Origin: RPQJ01 sp963731105
Lineage (GTDB): Bacteria > Pseudomonadota > Gammaproteobacteria > Steroidobacterales > Steroidobacteraceae
Reading direction: 5' to 3'
Assembly (NCBI GenBank): GCA_963731105.1
Contig: CAVSUM010000011.1
Location: forward strand, 310,001-374,000
DNA: 64,000 nt
Within the stretch, counting starts at the first letter, position 1, and each line of letters opens with the position of its first letter. A program made the position numbers and the translations under genes. Shown here one piece after another: positions 26,375-35,252 of the stretch. A model generated the notes under the pieces. The model did not search any database and was not told the origin of the DNA. It saw nothing but the letters and a program-made list of their open reading frames with translations.

Positions 26375-28693
26375 ATGACATTGCTCAATGACCGGGAGCT
26401 GGCAAGGCCCAGCCCGCGATGGGTCGCCTTGCTCGCCTGTGCCGCCATGGCGCTGGCGGCCTGCTCCGGCGATGACGCCAGGAATGGTGCGGACGGCCCG
26501 ACGGGACCGGTCGGACCCCCGGGACCGCCGCCCGCAGGCGGCGGGGTGCCGGTCAGCTCGGCGAACCTGATCAAGTCGACGATCGTCAGCGCCAGCGTGC
26601 CGGACGACGGCAGGCCCGTCATCGAGGTCCGGCTCGAAAACGAAGCAGGTCAGCCGCTCAACGGCCTTGCCGCGGCGAACATCAGTTTCGTGCTGGCGCG
26701 GCTCGAACCCGGTCTCAACGGCAGCTCGAGCCGCTGGCACGCCATCACGCGCCGCACGGAAGCGTTCCCCGGCACGCCGGCGCCGGTGCCGGCGAGCGCG
26801 GTCACGGGCACGGGCCCGACCAACCAGGCCACCACCGAGCCGGCCACGCGCGGCAAGTGGGTCGAGGGCAACCAGGCCAACGGCATCTACCGGTACACCT
26901 TCGCGCAGAGCCTGCAGGGCATCAGCGACATTCCCTACGACGCGTCGCTCGTCCATCGCGTCGGTCTCGAGATCCGCCTGCGTCCTGCCGGCGCGACCGA
27001 ATTCATCCCGGCCAACAACGCCGTCTTCACCTGGAAGCCGTCGACGGGCGGTCCAGTCGAGTCGGGCCGCGAGATCGTCGACAACGACACCTGCAACGCC
27101 TGCCACGACCAGCTCGTGTTCCACGGCGGCGCGCGCTTCGACCTGCAGTACTGCGCGATGTGCCACGAGCCGTTCTCGTTCGACGCGCAGACCGGCAACA
27201 CGATCGACCTCAAGGTGATGATCCACAAGATCCACCGCGACATCCTGCCGACCGGTCCGTACGGGATCTTCGGCTACGGCAACACGTTCTACGACTACTC
27301 GCAGATCCAGTTCACGCAGGACCAGCGCAACTGCCAGACCTGCCACCAGGAGAGCGACACCGACACGCCGCAGGCCAGCAACTGGCGCCTGACCGCAAAT
27401 CGCGAGGCGTGCGGTTCGTGCCACAACGCCGTGAACTTCGACACCGGCGTCGGCCACGGCGGCGTCGCGGCGACGGACGACCAGTGCACGGCCTGCCACG
27501 GCCCGAATTCGAATTTCGGCGTGCGGCCGGACCAGGTGCACTTCGACCCGCTGCTGCGGGCGGGCGAGGCGTTCAAGTACGAAGTGCTGAACGTCGCCAG
27601 CAGCGCGCCCGGCCAGAAGCCCACCGTGACGATCCGCGTGACGGATCCCACCAACAACAACAAGCCATACGACATCAAGGCGGCGGGCGGCCCGTTCCAG
27701 ATCGGCAATGCCTCGCTGCGTGTCGACGTCGCGTTCTCGACGCGGCCGGACTTCACCAACACCGGCAGCGGCTCGGCGACCGCGACGACCGGCACGCCGG
27801 CGCAGCCGATCAGCATCGACTTCAAGGCGAACGGCGTGCCTGACCCGGCGTACCCAGGCGGGTTCAAGGCCACTGCCACGGTCGCAATCCCCGCGGCCGC
27901 CACCGGCTCCGGCAGCGCAATCCTCGAAGGCCGCCCGAACGTGCGCATCGACACCAATCGCGACGGTGTCCTCGAGACAGTGGCAGTGCCCGTGGTGGCG
28001 AGCGGCAAGACCTTCGCGATCACCGACGCCGCGCCGGTGCCCTACCGGCAGGTCGTGGATATCGCCAAGTGCAACGACTGCCACAAGCAGTTGTCGCTGC
28101 ACGGTGAGAACCGTTCCGGCAATGCCGAGCTGTGTGCCACCTGCCACAACCCGAACGCGACCGACATCGCGCGCCGGGTCGCGGGCTCGAACTGCGAGGT
28201 CGTCACCGGCACGCTCGACGACCAGACCATCGACTTCAAGGTGATGGTGCACGCGATCCACGCGGGTGCGCTCGCCGGCTACGCGGTCTGCGGCTACGGC
28301 AACACCGGCTACGACTTCAGCCACGTGCGCTACCCGGGCAAGCTCAACAACTGCGAGGGTTGCCACCTGCCGGGCACTTACTATCCGCCCGACTCGACGG
28401 TGGCACTCGCAACGACGACCGACGCTGCGCCTGCCTCGAGCCCGGATCGTTCGACGCCGCTGGGCGACATCGCCACGACACCTGCGACGGCCGTGTGCTC
28501 GACCTGTCACGCGAGCCAGGCCGCGCGCAACCACATGATCTCGGCCGCAGCGGGCGGTTCGGTGACTGCCGTGAAGGATGCGAACAGCAGGACGCCGAGC
28601 ACGCCGCCCGAGGGCTGCGCCACCTGCCACGGCCCGGGCCGTGACGCCGACGTGAAGAAAGTCCACGGCGTCGCCGAGTTCAATTACAACTGA
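26375..28693 (+). CDS. OmcA/MtrC-type decaheme surface lipoprotein 4
   Basis: 772 residues, intact. It has a different signal peptide from the other three, with lipobox LAAC (Cys about 30) and a short Gly-X-Y stretch (GADGPTGPVGPPGPP). Beta domain I is followed by CNACH, CAMCH, CQTCH, CGSCH and CTACH, then beta domain II and CNDCH, CATCH, CEGCH, CSTCH and CATCH: ten hemes in the usual 5+5 layout. FGYGNTFYDYSQIQF and CGYGNTGYDFSHVRYP are the repeated segments typical of this family. I chose the ATG at 26375 because GGGAG lies just upstream. 7 bp before the mtrA-like gene, in one operon with mtrA and mtrB. Confidence 0.92.
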   Translation: MTLLNDRELARPSPRWVALLACAAMALAACSGDDARNGADGPTGPVGPPGPPPAGGGVPVSSANLIKSTIVSASVPDDGRPVIEVRLENEAGQPLNGLAAANISFVLARLEPGLNGSSSRWHAITRRTEAFPGTPAPVPASAVTGTGPTNQATTEPATRGKWVEGNQANGIYRYTFAQSLQGISDIPYDASLVHRVGLEIRLRPAGATEFIPANNAVFTWKPSTGGPVESGREIVDNDTCNACHDQLVFHGGARFDLQYCAMCHEPFSFDAQTGNTIDLKVMIHKIHRDILPTGPYGIFGYGNTFYDYSQIQFTQDQRNCQTCHQESDTDTPQASNWRLTANREACGSCHNAVNFDTGVGHGGVAATDDQCTACHGPNSNFGVRPDQVHFDPLLRAGEAFKYEVLNVASSAPGQKPTVTIRVTDPTNNNKPYDIKAAGGPFQIGNASLRVDVAFSTRPDFTNTGSGSATATTGTPAQPISIDFKANGVPDPAYPGGFKATATVAIPAAATGSGSAILEGRPNVRIDTNRDGVLETVAVPVVASGKTFAITDAAPVPYRQVVDIAKCNDCHKQLSLHGENRSGNAELCATCHNPNATDIARRVAGSNCEVVTGTLDDQTIDFKVMVHAIHAGALAGYAVCGYGNTGYDFSHVRYPGKLNNCEGCHLPGTYYPPDSTVALATTTDAAPASSPDRSTPLGDIATTPATAVCSTCHASQAARNHMISAAAGGSVTAVKDANSRTPSTPPEGCATCHGPGRDADVKKVHGVAEFNYN

Positions 28694-28700
28694 GGCGGAC

Positions 28701-29691
28701 ATGAAGCACTCAATCCCGCTGGTTTGCCGCCTGCTTGCGCTGGTCGCACTCTCGCCGGCGTTCGCGATCGGCCAGGAGGCAGCACCCGCCGCCGCCAAGC
28801 CGGAAGCTGTCGCGCCCGCCGCACCTGCCGCGCCCGCCGCGCCGACCTACAGCAAGAAGGGCGCGGACACGTGCTTCTGCCTGCCACGACGACGAAGTCA
28901 CGCTCGCGGTGTTCCACGGCAAGCACGGCAACCCCAACGACCCGCGCAGCCCGTTCGGCAAGGGCCAGCTGCAGTGCGAGGCCTGCCACGGTCCGGCCGG
29001 CGACCACACCAAGCGCGTCAAGAAAGGCGAGACCCGGCCGTCGGTGATCCGCTTCTCGCGCGACTCGGTCGCGCCCGTGGCGGTGCAGAACGGCATGTGC
29101 CTCAAGTGCCACGAGCAGTCGACCGGCAGCGCCTGGCACAGCGGCCCGCACGCGTCGAACGACGTCTCCTGTGCCTCCTGCCACGACAGCCACGCGCGCA
29201 AGGACGCCGTGCTCTCGACCCGCACGCAGGCCGAGGTCTGCTACACCTGCCACGTGGCCGAGCGCGGCCAGTTCCAGAAGATGTACGCGCACCCGGTGCG
29301 GCAGGGACAGCTCGCCTGCAGCGACTGCCATGTTCCGCACGGCACCACGGCCGACAAGCAGCTGGTGAAGGCGACGCTCAACCAGACCTGCTACGAGTGC
29401 CACGCGGACAAGCGCGGCCCGTTCCTGTGGGAGCACGCGCCGGTCGCGGAGAACTGCGGCACCTGCCACGTGCCGCACGGCTCGTCGCAGCCGGGCATGC
29501 TCAAGACGCGCGGCCCGATGCTGTGCCAGTCCTGCCACTCGCAGCAGGGCCATCCGAGCTACGCCTACGGCCCGTCGGGCCTGCCGGGCGGCGGCGCGCC
29601 GGTGTCGGCGCTCGCGCTCGGTAACTGCATGAACTGCCACTCGCAGGTCCACGGCTCGAACCATCCCTCGGGCTCGACGCTGACACGGTGA
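28701..29691 (+). CDS. mtrA: Periplasmic decaheme cytochrome of the MtrA/DmsE family (one-base frame break)
   Basis: About 329 residues after correction. A cleavable signal peptide (MKHSIPLVCRLLALVALSPAFA) and an Ala/Pro linker precede ten closely spaced heme motifs: CFACH, CEACH, CLKCH, CASCH, CYTCH, CSDCH, CYECH, CGTCH, CQSCH and CMNCH. This is the MtrA/DmsE/PioA pattern of a heme wire that threads an outer-membrane barrel. The frame breaks at 28878: removing one T turns TTC-T-GCC into CFACH, which completes the tenth motif and strongly supports an error. The stop overlaps a possible GTG of the barrel gene. Confidence 0.88.
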
Positions 29692-29696
29692 ACCCC

Positions 29697-31826
29697 ATGG
29701 AAACCCGTAGCTTCCGCCTCACGCTCGCCGTCGCCTCCGTCCTGGCGTCGGCCGCGGCCTTCGCGGCCGAGCCGGCCGCGCCCGATACCAGCGAATGGAC
29801 CTGCAGCAAGTGCCCCTACGACCGCGGCTATCGCGCCGAGGTGGAAGTGGGCGTCGGCTACGTCGACGACGACTCGGCGAAGTTCGGCGACTACACCGGG
29901 CTCGACGAGGAAGGCGCGCACGCGATCGTCAACGCCGAGGGCCGCAAGGCCACGGAATCGGGCTACGTGCTCGAGTACGAACTGCTCGACCTCGGCCTCG
30001 ACTCACGCGAAGTGCGTGTCGACGGCGGCAAGCAGGGCCGCTACGAGTTCGGGCTGTTCTACGACCGCATCCCGCACAGCCTCTGGGACACGACGGCGAC
30101 CCCGTACTCGGGCGTGGGCAGCAGCAACCTGACTCTGCCGTCGAACTGGGTGGACGGCGGAACGACCGGCGCCATGACGCAGCTCGACTCGAGCCTGCGC
30201 AACGTGGACATCGGCTACGACCGCGACCGCTACGGCGCGTCCGGGCGCTACTGGTTCCTCGACAACTTCAGCTTCGACCTCGACTACCGCCGCGACGAGC
30301 GCAGCGGCACGCGGCCGCAGCTCGCCTCGTTCGGCAGCGTCACGACGCAGCTGGTGGCGCCGGTGGACGACGCCACCGACCGGGTCGACGCCACGGTCCG
30401 CTACCAGGGCAAGGGCTGGTTCGCGCAGGCCGGCTACTACGGCTCGTTCTACAACACCAAGGCCGCCTCGCTGCGCTGGGACAACCCGTTCAACGCGATG
30501 ACACCGGGCGGCACGGTCGGCCAGATGGCGCTCGCGCCCGACAACTCGTACAACGAGTTCGGCGCCTCGGCGGGCTGGTACGGCCTGCCGTTCAACTCGA
30601 CGGTGACGCTGTCGCTGGCGACCGGCAAGGGCGAGCAGGACACGGGCTTCCTGCCGTACACCGCCAACGCGCTGATCGCGATCGACCCGTTGCCGGCCTC
30701 GAGCCTCGACGCCAGCCTGGACACGCTGCGCTACGACCTGACGCTCACCTCGCAGCCGATCGACCGGCTGCGCGTGCGCGGCACCGTGGCCTACGACGAG
30801 CGCGACAACGGCACGCGGCAGCGGACCTTCACCTCGCCGGTGCACACCGACCTGTTCCAGGTGCTCGAGGACCGCGTCAACCCGGTGTACGGCTTCGAGC
30901 GGCTGCGCCTGTTCGGCAGCGCCGACTTCAAGGTCTACGACGACCTGTCGATCGGCGCGGGCGGCGAGTTCCGCACGGTGGACCGCACCGGCTCCGCGCA
31001 GGACGTGAGGAGCGAGGAGACCAGCGACGGCTGGGGCAAGGTGCAGTACCAGCCGACCGGCTACCTGGGCTTCGTGCTCAAGGGCGGCGCGATGGAGCGC
31101 GTGCCGGACAGGTACGTGCCCGACGCGGCCGGCACCGGCCAGAACCCGATGCTGCGCAAGTACAACATGTCGTACCTGTATCGCAGCTACGGCGAGGCGC
31201 TGGTCAACGTCGCCTTCGGCGAGCTGCCGCTCACGCTGGGTGCGAGCGCGTTCTATGGCGACGACAGCTACAACCTGACCGCCATCGGCGCGACCACCGG
31301 CCTCGACCGCCGCTACGGCGTCGACCTGAGCTGGGCCATGACCGACACCGTGTCGGTGTACGGCAGCTTCGGCGAGGAGAAGCTCGACACCAAGAGCCAG
31401 GGCAGCGCCCAGTTCGCCGACCCCGACTGGCGCTGGGTGGCGAAGGACGATTCGGTCACCTATGGCGCGGGCCTGCGCGCACAGCTGATGCCGAAGCTGC
31501 ACCTCGACCTCGACTACACCTACGCCAAGGGCCGTTCCAACATGCGCCTGGTGGGCGTCAACGCCGGCAGGTTCCCGACCGTGTCGAGCGACCTGTCGTC
31601 GTTCCGCGCCGACGCGAGCTACGAGCTGAGCGAGCGCTGGGACCTCGCCTTCACCTGGATCTACGAGAACCTCGACAGCAGCGACTGGGCGCTGAACGGG
31701 ATCGAGCCCGACTCGCTGCCCACGGTGCTGGCGCTGGGCGCCGACCCGTACGACTACGACGTCAATTATCTCGGCGCGTCGGTGCGCTACTACTTCGGCT
31801 CGCGCAAGCTCGCGCTGCCCGAGTGA
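29697..31826 (+). CDS. mtrB: Outer-membrane beta-barrel of the MtrB/PioB family
   Basis: 709 residues. Signal peptide (LTLAVASVLASAAAFA-AEP) followed by an N-terminal CSKC, the CxxC hallmark of MtrB, then alternating amphipathic strands to the C-terminus (VNYLGASVRYYFGSRKLALPE). It encloses MtrA and connects periplasmic electrons to the surface decahemes. The ATG at 29697 is taken as start; a GTG at 29688, overlapping the mtrA stop, would add three residues. Final gene of the conduit; the minus-strand SDR gene converges 3 bp later. Confidence 0.92.
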   Translation: METRSFRLTLAVASVLASAAAFAAEPAAPDTSEWTCSKCPYDRGYRAEVEVGVGYVDDDSAKFGDYTGLDEEGAHAIVNAEGRKATESGYVLEYELLDLGLDSREVRVDGGKQGRYEFGLFYDRIPHSLWDTTATPYSGVGSSNLTLPSNWVDGGTTGAMTQLDSSLRNVDIGYDRDRYGASGRYWFLDNFSFDLDYRRDERSGTRPQLASFGSVTTQLVAPVDDATDRVDATVRYQGKGWFAQAGYYGSFYNTKAASLRWDNPFNAMTPGGTVGQMALAPDNSYNEFGASAGWYGLPFNSTVTLSLATGKGEQDTGFLPYTANALIAIDPLPASSLDASLDTLRYDLTLTSQPIDRLRVRGTVAYDERDNGTRQRTFTSPVHTDLFQVLEDRVNPVYGFERLRLFGSADFKVYDDLSIGAGGEFRTVDRTGSAQDVRSEETSDGWGKVQYQPTGYLGFVLKGGAMERVPDRYVPDAAGTGQNPMLRKYNMSYLYRSYGEALVNVAFGELPLTLGASAFYGDDSYNLTAIGATTGLDRRYGVDLSWAMTDTVSVYGSFGEEKLDTKSQGSAQFADPDWRWVAKDDSVTYGAGLRAQLMPKLHLDLDYTYAKGRSNMRLVGVNAGRFPTVSSDLSSFRADASYELSERWDLAFTWIYENLDSSDWALNGIEPDSLPTVLALGADPYDYDVNYLGASVRYYFGSRKLALPE

Positions 31827-31829
31827 TCC

Positions 31830-33260
31830 TCAGTCCGACGCGCGCTCGATGAGGGCGCGCGTCAGGCCGCGGAACAGGTACAGGTGCGCGGGCACCAGCG
31901 CGTACCAGTAGGCCAGGCCGGCCACGCCGGCCGGGTGCCAGTAGGCCGTGGCACTCACGGTCGAGCCTGAGCCTGCCGCGTCGGGCTTGACCACGAACTC
32001 GAGCACGCCGGCGCCCGGCGCCTTCATTTCCATCAGCAGCGTGAGGCGCCGACCCGGCTCGAGCGCGATCACGCGCCACGAGTCCACCACGTCGCCCACG
32101 CGCAGCTCGGTGGGGTGCCGCCGGCGGCGGCGGAAGCTGGGACCGCCCACCAGCCAGTCGAGTGCGCGGCGCAGCCACCACAGCCAGTTCGCGTAAAAGT
32201 AGCCTTGCACGCCGCCGACGGTGCAGATCACGCGGAAGATGTCCTCCGCCGGCACCGCGCGGCTTGCGGTGGCTCCCGCGCGCTTGGCGTAGAACCCGTA
32301 CTCGGGATGGAAGTTGCGACAGGCGATCGCGCCCTCGACCCAGCGGGCGACCGCGGCGTGCGCGCGGTCGGCCTCGATCGCGGCTTGCACCGCTTCCTCG
32401 AGGCCCATCAGGCGGCGCGGCACCAGGGCCCTGAGCTCGGCATCGTTCGCGACGAAGTCGTGCTCCAGGCCCTCCACGAGCGCCTGGGCGACGCTGGTCG
32501 GCACCGACGTGATGAAGCGCAGCCAGTACGACGAGAGCCGCGGCGTCAGCACCGGCACGGCCAGGATCCGCGGCTGGCGGCCGACGAGCCGGCCATAGCA
32601 GCGCATGATCTCCTCGTAGGTGACGGCCTCGGGCCCGCCGGCGTCGAGGATGCGGCCGGCCGCTGCCGGGAGCTCGGCCACGGCCACCAGGTAGGCCAGC
32701 AGGTCGGGCAGGGCGATCGGCGTCGAGCGCGAGCTGACCCAGGTCGGCGTCACCATGACCGGCAGGTGATTCACGAGGTCGCGGATCACCTCGTACGCGG
32801 CTGAGCCGGGACCGATGATCATCCCGGCCCGCACCTCGGTGACCGGCACGCGGCCCTGCCGCAGCACGTCGCCGGTCTCGGCGCGCGACTTCAGGTGCTG
32901 CGAGCGCGGATCGGCCGGGATCAGGCCGCCGAGGTAGACGATGCGCCGCACGCCGGCCATTTCGGCGGCGCGCGCGAAATTCTCCGCAGCACGCCGGTCG
33001 ATCGCGGCGAAGTCGCTGCCGGCCGCCATCGAGTGCACGAGGTAGTAGGCGACGTCGGCGCCCGCGAGTGCCGCCGGCAACGACGCGGGGTCGAGCGCGT
33101 CCGCCCGCGCGGGCTCCACGCCCTGCCAGCCGCGTCCCTCCAGCACCTCGATGTTGCGCGCAGTGGCGCGCACGCGATGGCCGGCACGCAGCAACTCCGG
33201 CACCAGGTTGCTGCCGATGTAGCCGCTCGCGCCGAAGACGACGTGCAGCGCGCGATTCAT
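31830..33260 (-). CDS. NAD(P)-binding SDR-type protein with C-terminal DUF2867 domain
   Basis: 476 residues. N-terminal Rossmann domain (HVVFGASGYIGSNLVPELL, GxxGxxG) with YLVHSMAAG and VYLGGL, resembling atypical SDR/NmrA-like proteins. The C-terminal DUF2867 part includes FRVICTVGGVQGYFYANWLW and WHPAGVAGLAYWYALVPAHL. Its ATG overlaps the stop of the V-ATPase D subunit gene by 4 bp, so it is the last gene of the ATPase operon. Substrate unknown. Confidence 0.82.
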   Translation of the reverse strand: MNRALHVVFGASGYIGSNLVPELLRAGHRVRATARNIEVLEGRGWQGVEPARADALDPASLPAALAGADVAYYLVHSMAAGSDFAAIDRRAAENFARAAEMAGVRRIVYLGGLIPADPRSQHLKSRAETGDVLRQGRVPVTEVRAGMIIGPGSAAYEVIRDLVNHLPVMVTPTWVSSRSTPIALPDLLAYLVAVAELPAAAGRILDAGGPEAVTYEEIMRCYGRLVGRQPRILAVPVLTPRLSSYWLRFITSVPTSVAQALVEGLEHDFVANDAELRALVPRRLMGLEEAVQAAIEADRAHAAVARWVEGAIACRNFHPEYGFYAKRAGATASRAVPAEDIFRVICTVGGVQGYFYANWLWWLRRALDWLVGGPSFRRRRRHPTELRVGDVVDSWRVIALEPGRRLTLLMEMKAPGAGVLEFVVKPDAAGSGSTVSATAYWHPAGVAGLAYWYALVPAHLYLFRGLTRALIERASD

Positions 33261-33871
33261 GCCGCCGCGGCCGCGTTGCGCACGCGCACGGCTTCTTCCT
33301 GGTCCACCGCGTCGAGCTGCTCCTCGATGAAGTGCAGCGACCCGTCGATCTCCGGCAGCACCACGTTCTCGAGCGCCCGCGCGCGCCTCTCGGTGCGCAC
33401 GTACTCGCGGATCAGCCGCCGCAGGCTGGCGGCGCAGGCGGCCAGCTCGGCGTGGCGCAGCACCAGGTTGCGGAATGCGGCCGCACAGCCGCGGGCCTCT
33501 GGCGTCGACGGACGGTGCGCGAGGTCGGGTGGTGGCGCGCGGTCCTCCAGGGCCGCTTCCACCAGCCGCAGGCCGAGGAACGACTGCTCGTGCAGCACCA
33601 GCTGCGCCGGGCCCAGGTCGAGCTTGGGCTCGACGGTCAGGTCGTCGAAGCCGTGCTGGCCGACCGCAGCCTCGAGCGCCTCGAGCGCACGCGCGCCGAG
33701 CCGCTGCAGCTCGGACTGCAGCTCCTTGTGCCGGCGCAGCAGGCGCATCATCTCGGTGGCGAGCAGCACGCGCTTCTCGTCGAGCAGCTCGTAGCCCTCC
33801 TGCACGAGGCGCCGCTCGTCCTTGAGCTCGAGGAATGCCACGCGCGTGGCGAGGATTTCGCCTTCAGGCAC
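33257..33871 (-). CDS. ntpD: V/A-type ATPase subunit D (central stalk)
   Basis: 204 residues, coiled-coil rotor shaft subunit. MPEGEILATRVAFLELKDERR and LLDEKRVLLATEM match the conserved N-terminal helix of subunit D, and the long C-terminal helix contains ALENVVLPEIDGSLHFIEEQ. Overlaps subunit B upstream by 8 bp and the SDR gene downstream by 4 bp. Confidence 0.9.
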   Translation of the reverse strand: MPEGEILATRVAFLELKDERRLVQEGYELLDEKRVLLATEMMRLLRRHKELQSELQRLGARALEALEAAVGQHGFDDLTVEPKLDLGPAQLVLHEQSFLGLRLVEAALEDRAPPPDLAHRPSTPEARGCAAAFRNLVLRHAELAACAASLRRLIREYVRTERRARALENVVLPEIDGSLHFIEEQLDAVDQEEAVRVRNAAAAA

Positions 33872-35252
33872 GCGCCGGCTCCGCGAGGTGGCGCTTGATC
33901 TGCGCGTCGGAGAGCCGCGCCAGCTCGGTGTGCGGCAGGCCGCGCAGCACCGCCCAGCCGGTCGCCATGCTCTCCTCGAGCGTGCGCGAGGTGGCCTGGT
34001 TCACGAGCTGTTCCTCGAAGCGGTTGCCGAACTCGAGGAACCTGCGGTCGACGTCCGGCAGGCCCTGCTCGCCCATCACGCTCGCCAGCGTGCGCACGCG
34101 CATCGCGCGCGCATACGCGGCGAACAGCTGGTGCGCGAGCGCCGGGTGATCGGCGTCCGTGTAGCCCTCGCCGATGCCCTGGTCCATCAGGCGCGACAGG
34201 CTCGGCAGCACCTTGATCGGCGGGTAGATGCCGCGCCGGTCGAGCTCGCGGTCGAGCACGATCTGGCCCTCGGTGATGTAGCCGGTGAGGTCCGGGATCG
34301 GGTGGCCGATGTCGTCGCCCGGCATGGTCAGGATCGGCAGCTGGGTGAGCGTGCCGGGCTTGCCGCGGATGCAGCCGGCGCGCTCGTACAGCGCCGCGAG
34401 GTCGGAGTACATGTAGCCGGGGTAGCCCTTGCGGCCCGGGATCTCGCCGTGGCTCGCCGACACCTCGCGCAACGCCTCGCAGTAGTTGGTCATGTCCGTC
34501 AACACTACCAGCACGTGGCGGCCTTCGACGAACGCGAGGTACTCGGCGGCCGTGAGCGCGTAGCGCGGCGTGAGCAGGCGCTGCATGCCGGGCTCATCCG
34601 CGAGGTTGAGGAACATCACGGTGTGGCCGAGCGCGCCGCTCGATTCCATGGCCCGGCGGAACTGCTCGGCCGTGTCGTGCGGCACGCCCATGCCGGCGAA
34701 CACGACCGCGAAGTCCTCGTGCTTGCCGCCGCGCAGCCGGGCGCGCTGCGCGATCTGCGTGGCGAGGCGGTCGTGCGGCAGGCCGCCCGCGGAGAACAGC
34801 GGCAGCTTCTGCCCGCGCACCAGGCTGTTGAGCAGGTCGATGGTCGACACGCCCGTCTCGATGAAGTCGCGCGGCAGGGCGCGCCACGAGGGGTTGATCG
34901 CGAGGCCCTCGATGCGCATGCGCGCCCGCGCGGCCACCGGCGGGCCGCCGTCGATCGGCCGGCCGACGCTGTCGAAGATGCGCCCGAGCAGGTTCGGCCC
35001 GACGCCGAACAGCAGCGGCTCGGGGCGCAGCCGCACGCGCGTGCTGCCCAGGCCGAGGCCGGCCGTGGACTGCAGCACCTCGATCACCATCGACTGCTCG
35101 TCGAGCGCTGCGACGCGGCCGAGGCGCACGCCGCCGTCGCCGCCCACGACCTCGACCGCGGAGTTGAGGCCCACCCGGGCCGCGCGCCGCGCGAACAGCA
35201 GCGGTCCTTCGATGCGGGTGACGGCGCCTTCGAGCAGCAGGTCAGCGAACAT
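33864..35252 (-). CDS. ntpB: V/A-type ATPase subunit B (non-catalytic)
   Basis: 462 residues, regulatory nucleotide-binding subunit of the V1 hexamer. Instead of a Walker A it has FSAGGLPHDRLATQIA, as usual for V-type B subunits. Other family segments are DIGHPIPDLTGYITEGQIV, GEIPGRKGYPGYMYSDLA and PSLSRLMDQGIGEG. Overlaps subunit A by 11 bp. Confidence 0.95.
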   Translation of the reverse strand: MFADLLLEGAVTRIEGPLLFARRAARVGLNSAVEVVGGDGGVRLGRVAALDEQSMVIEVLQSTAGLGLGSTRVRLRPEPLLFGVGPNLLGRIFDSVGRPIDGGPPVAARARMRIEGLAINPSWRALPRDFIETGVSTIDLLNSLVRGQKLPLFSAGGLPHDRLATQIAQRARLRGGKHEDFAVVFAGMGVPHDTAEQFRRAMESSGALGHTVMFLNLADEPGMQRLLTPRYALTAAEYLAFVEGRHVLVVLTDMTNYCEALREVSASHGEIPGRKGYPGYMYSDLAALYERAGCIRGKPGTLTQLPILTMPGDDIGHPIPDLTGYITEGQIVLDRELDRRGIYPPIKVLPSLSRLMDQGIGEGYTDADHPALAHQLFAAYARAMRVRTLASVMGEQGLPDVDRRFLEFGNRFEEQLVNQATSRTLEESMATGWAVLRGLPHTELARLSDAQIKRHLAEPARA

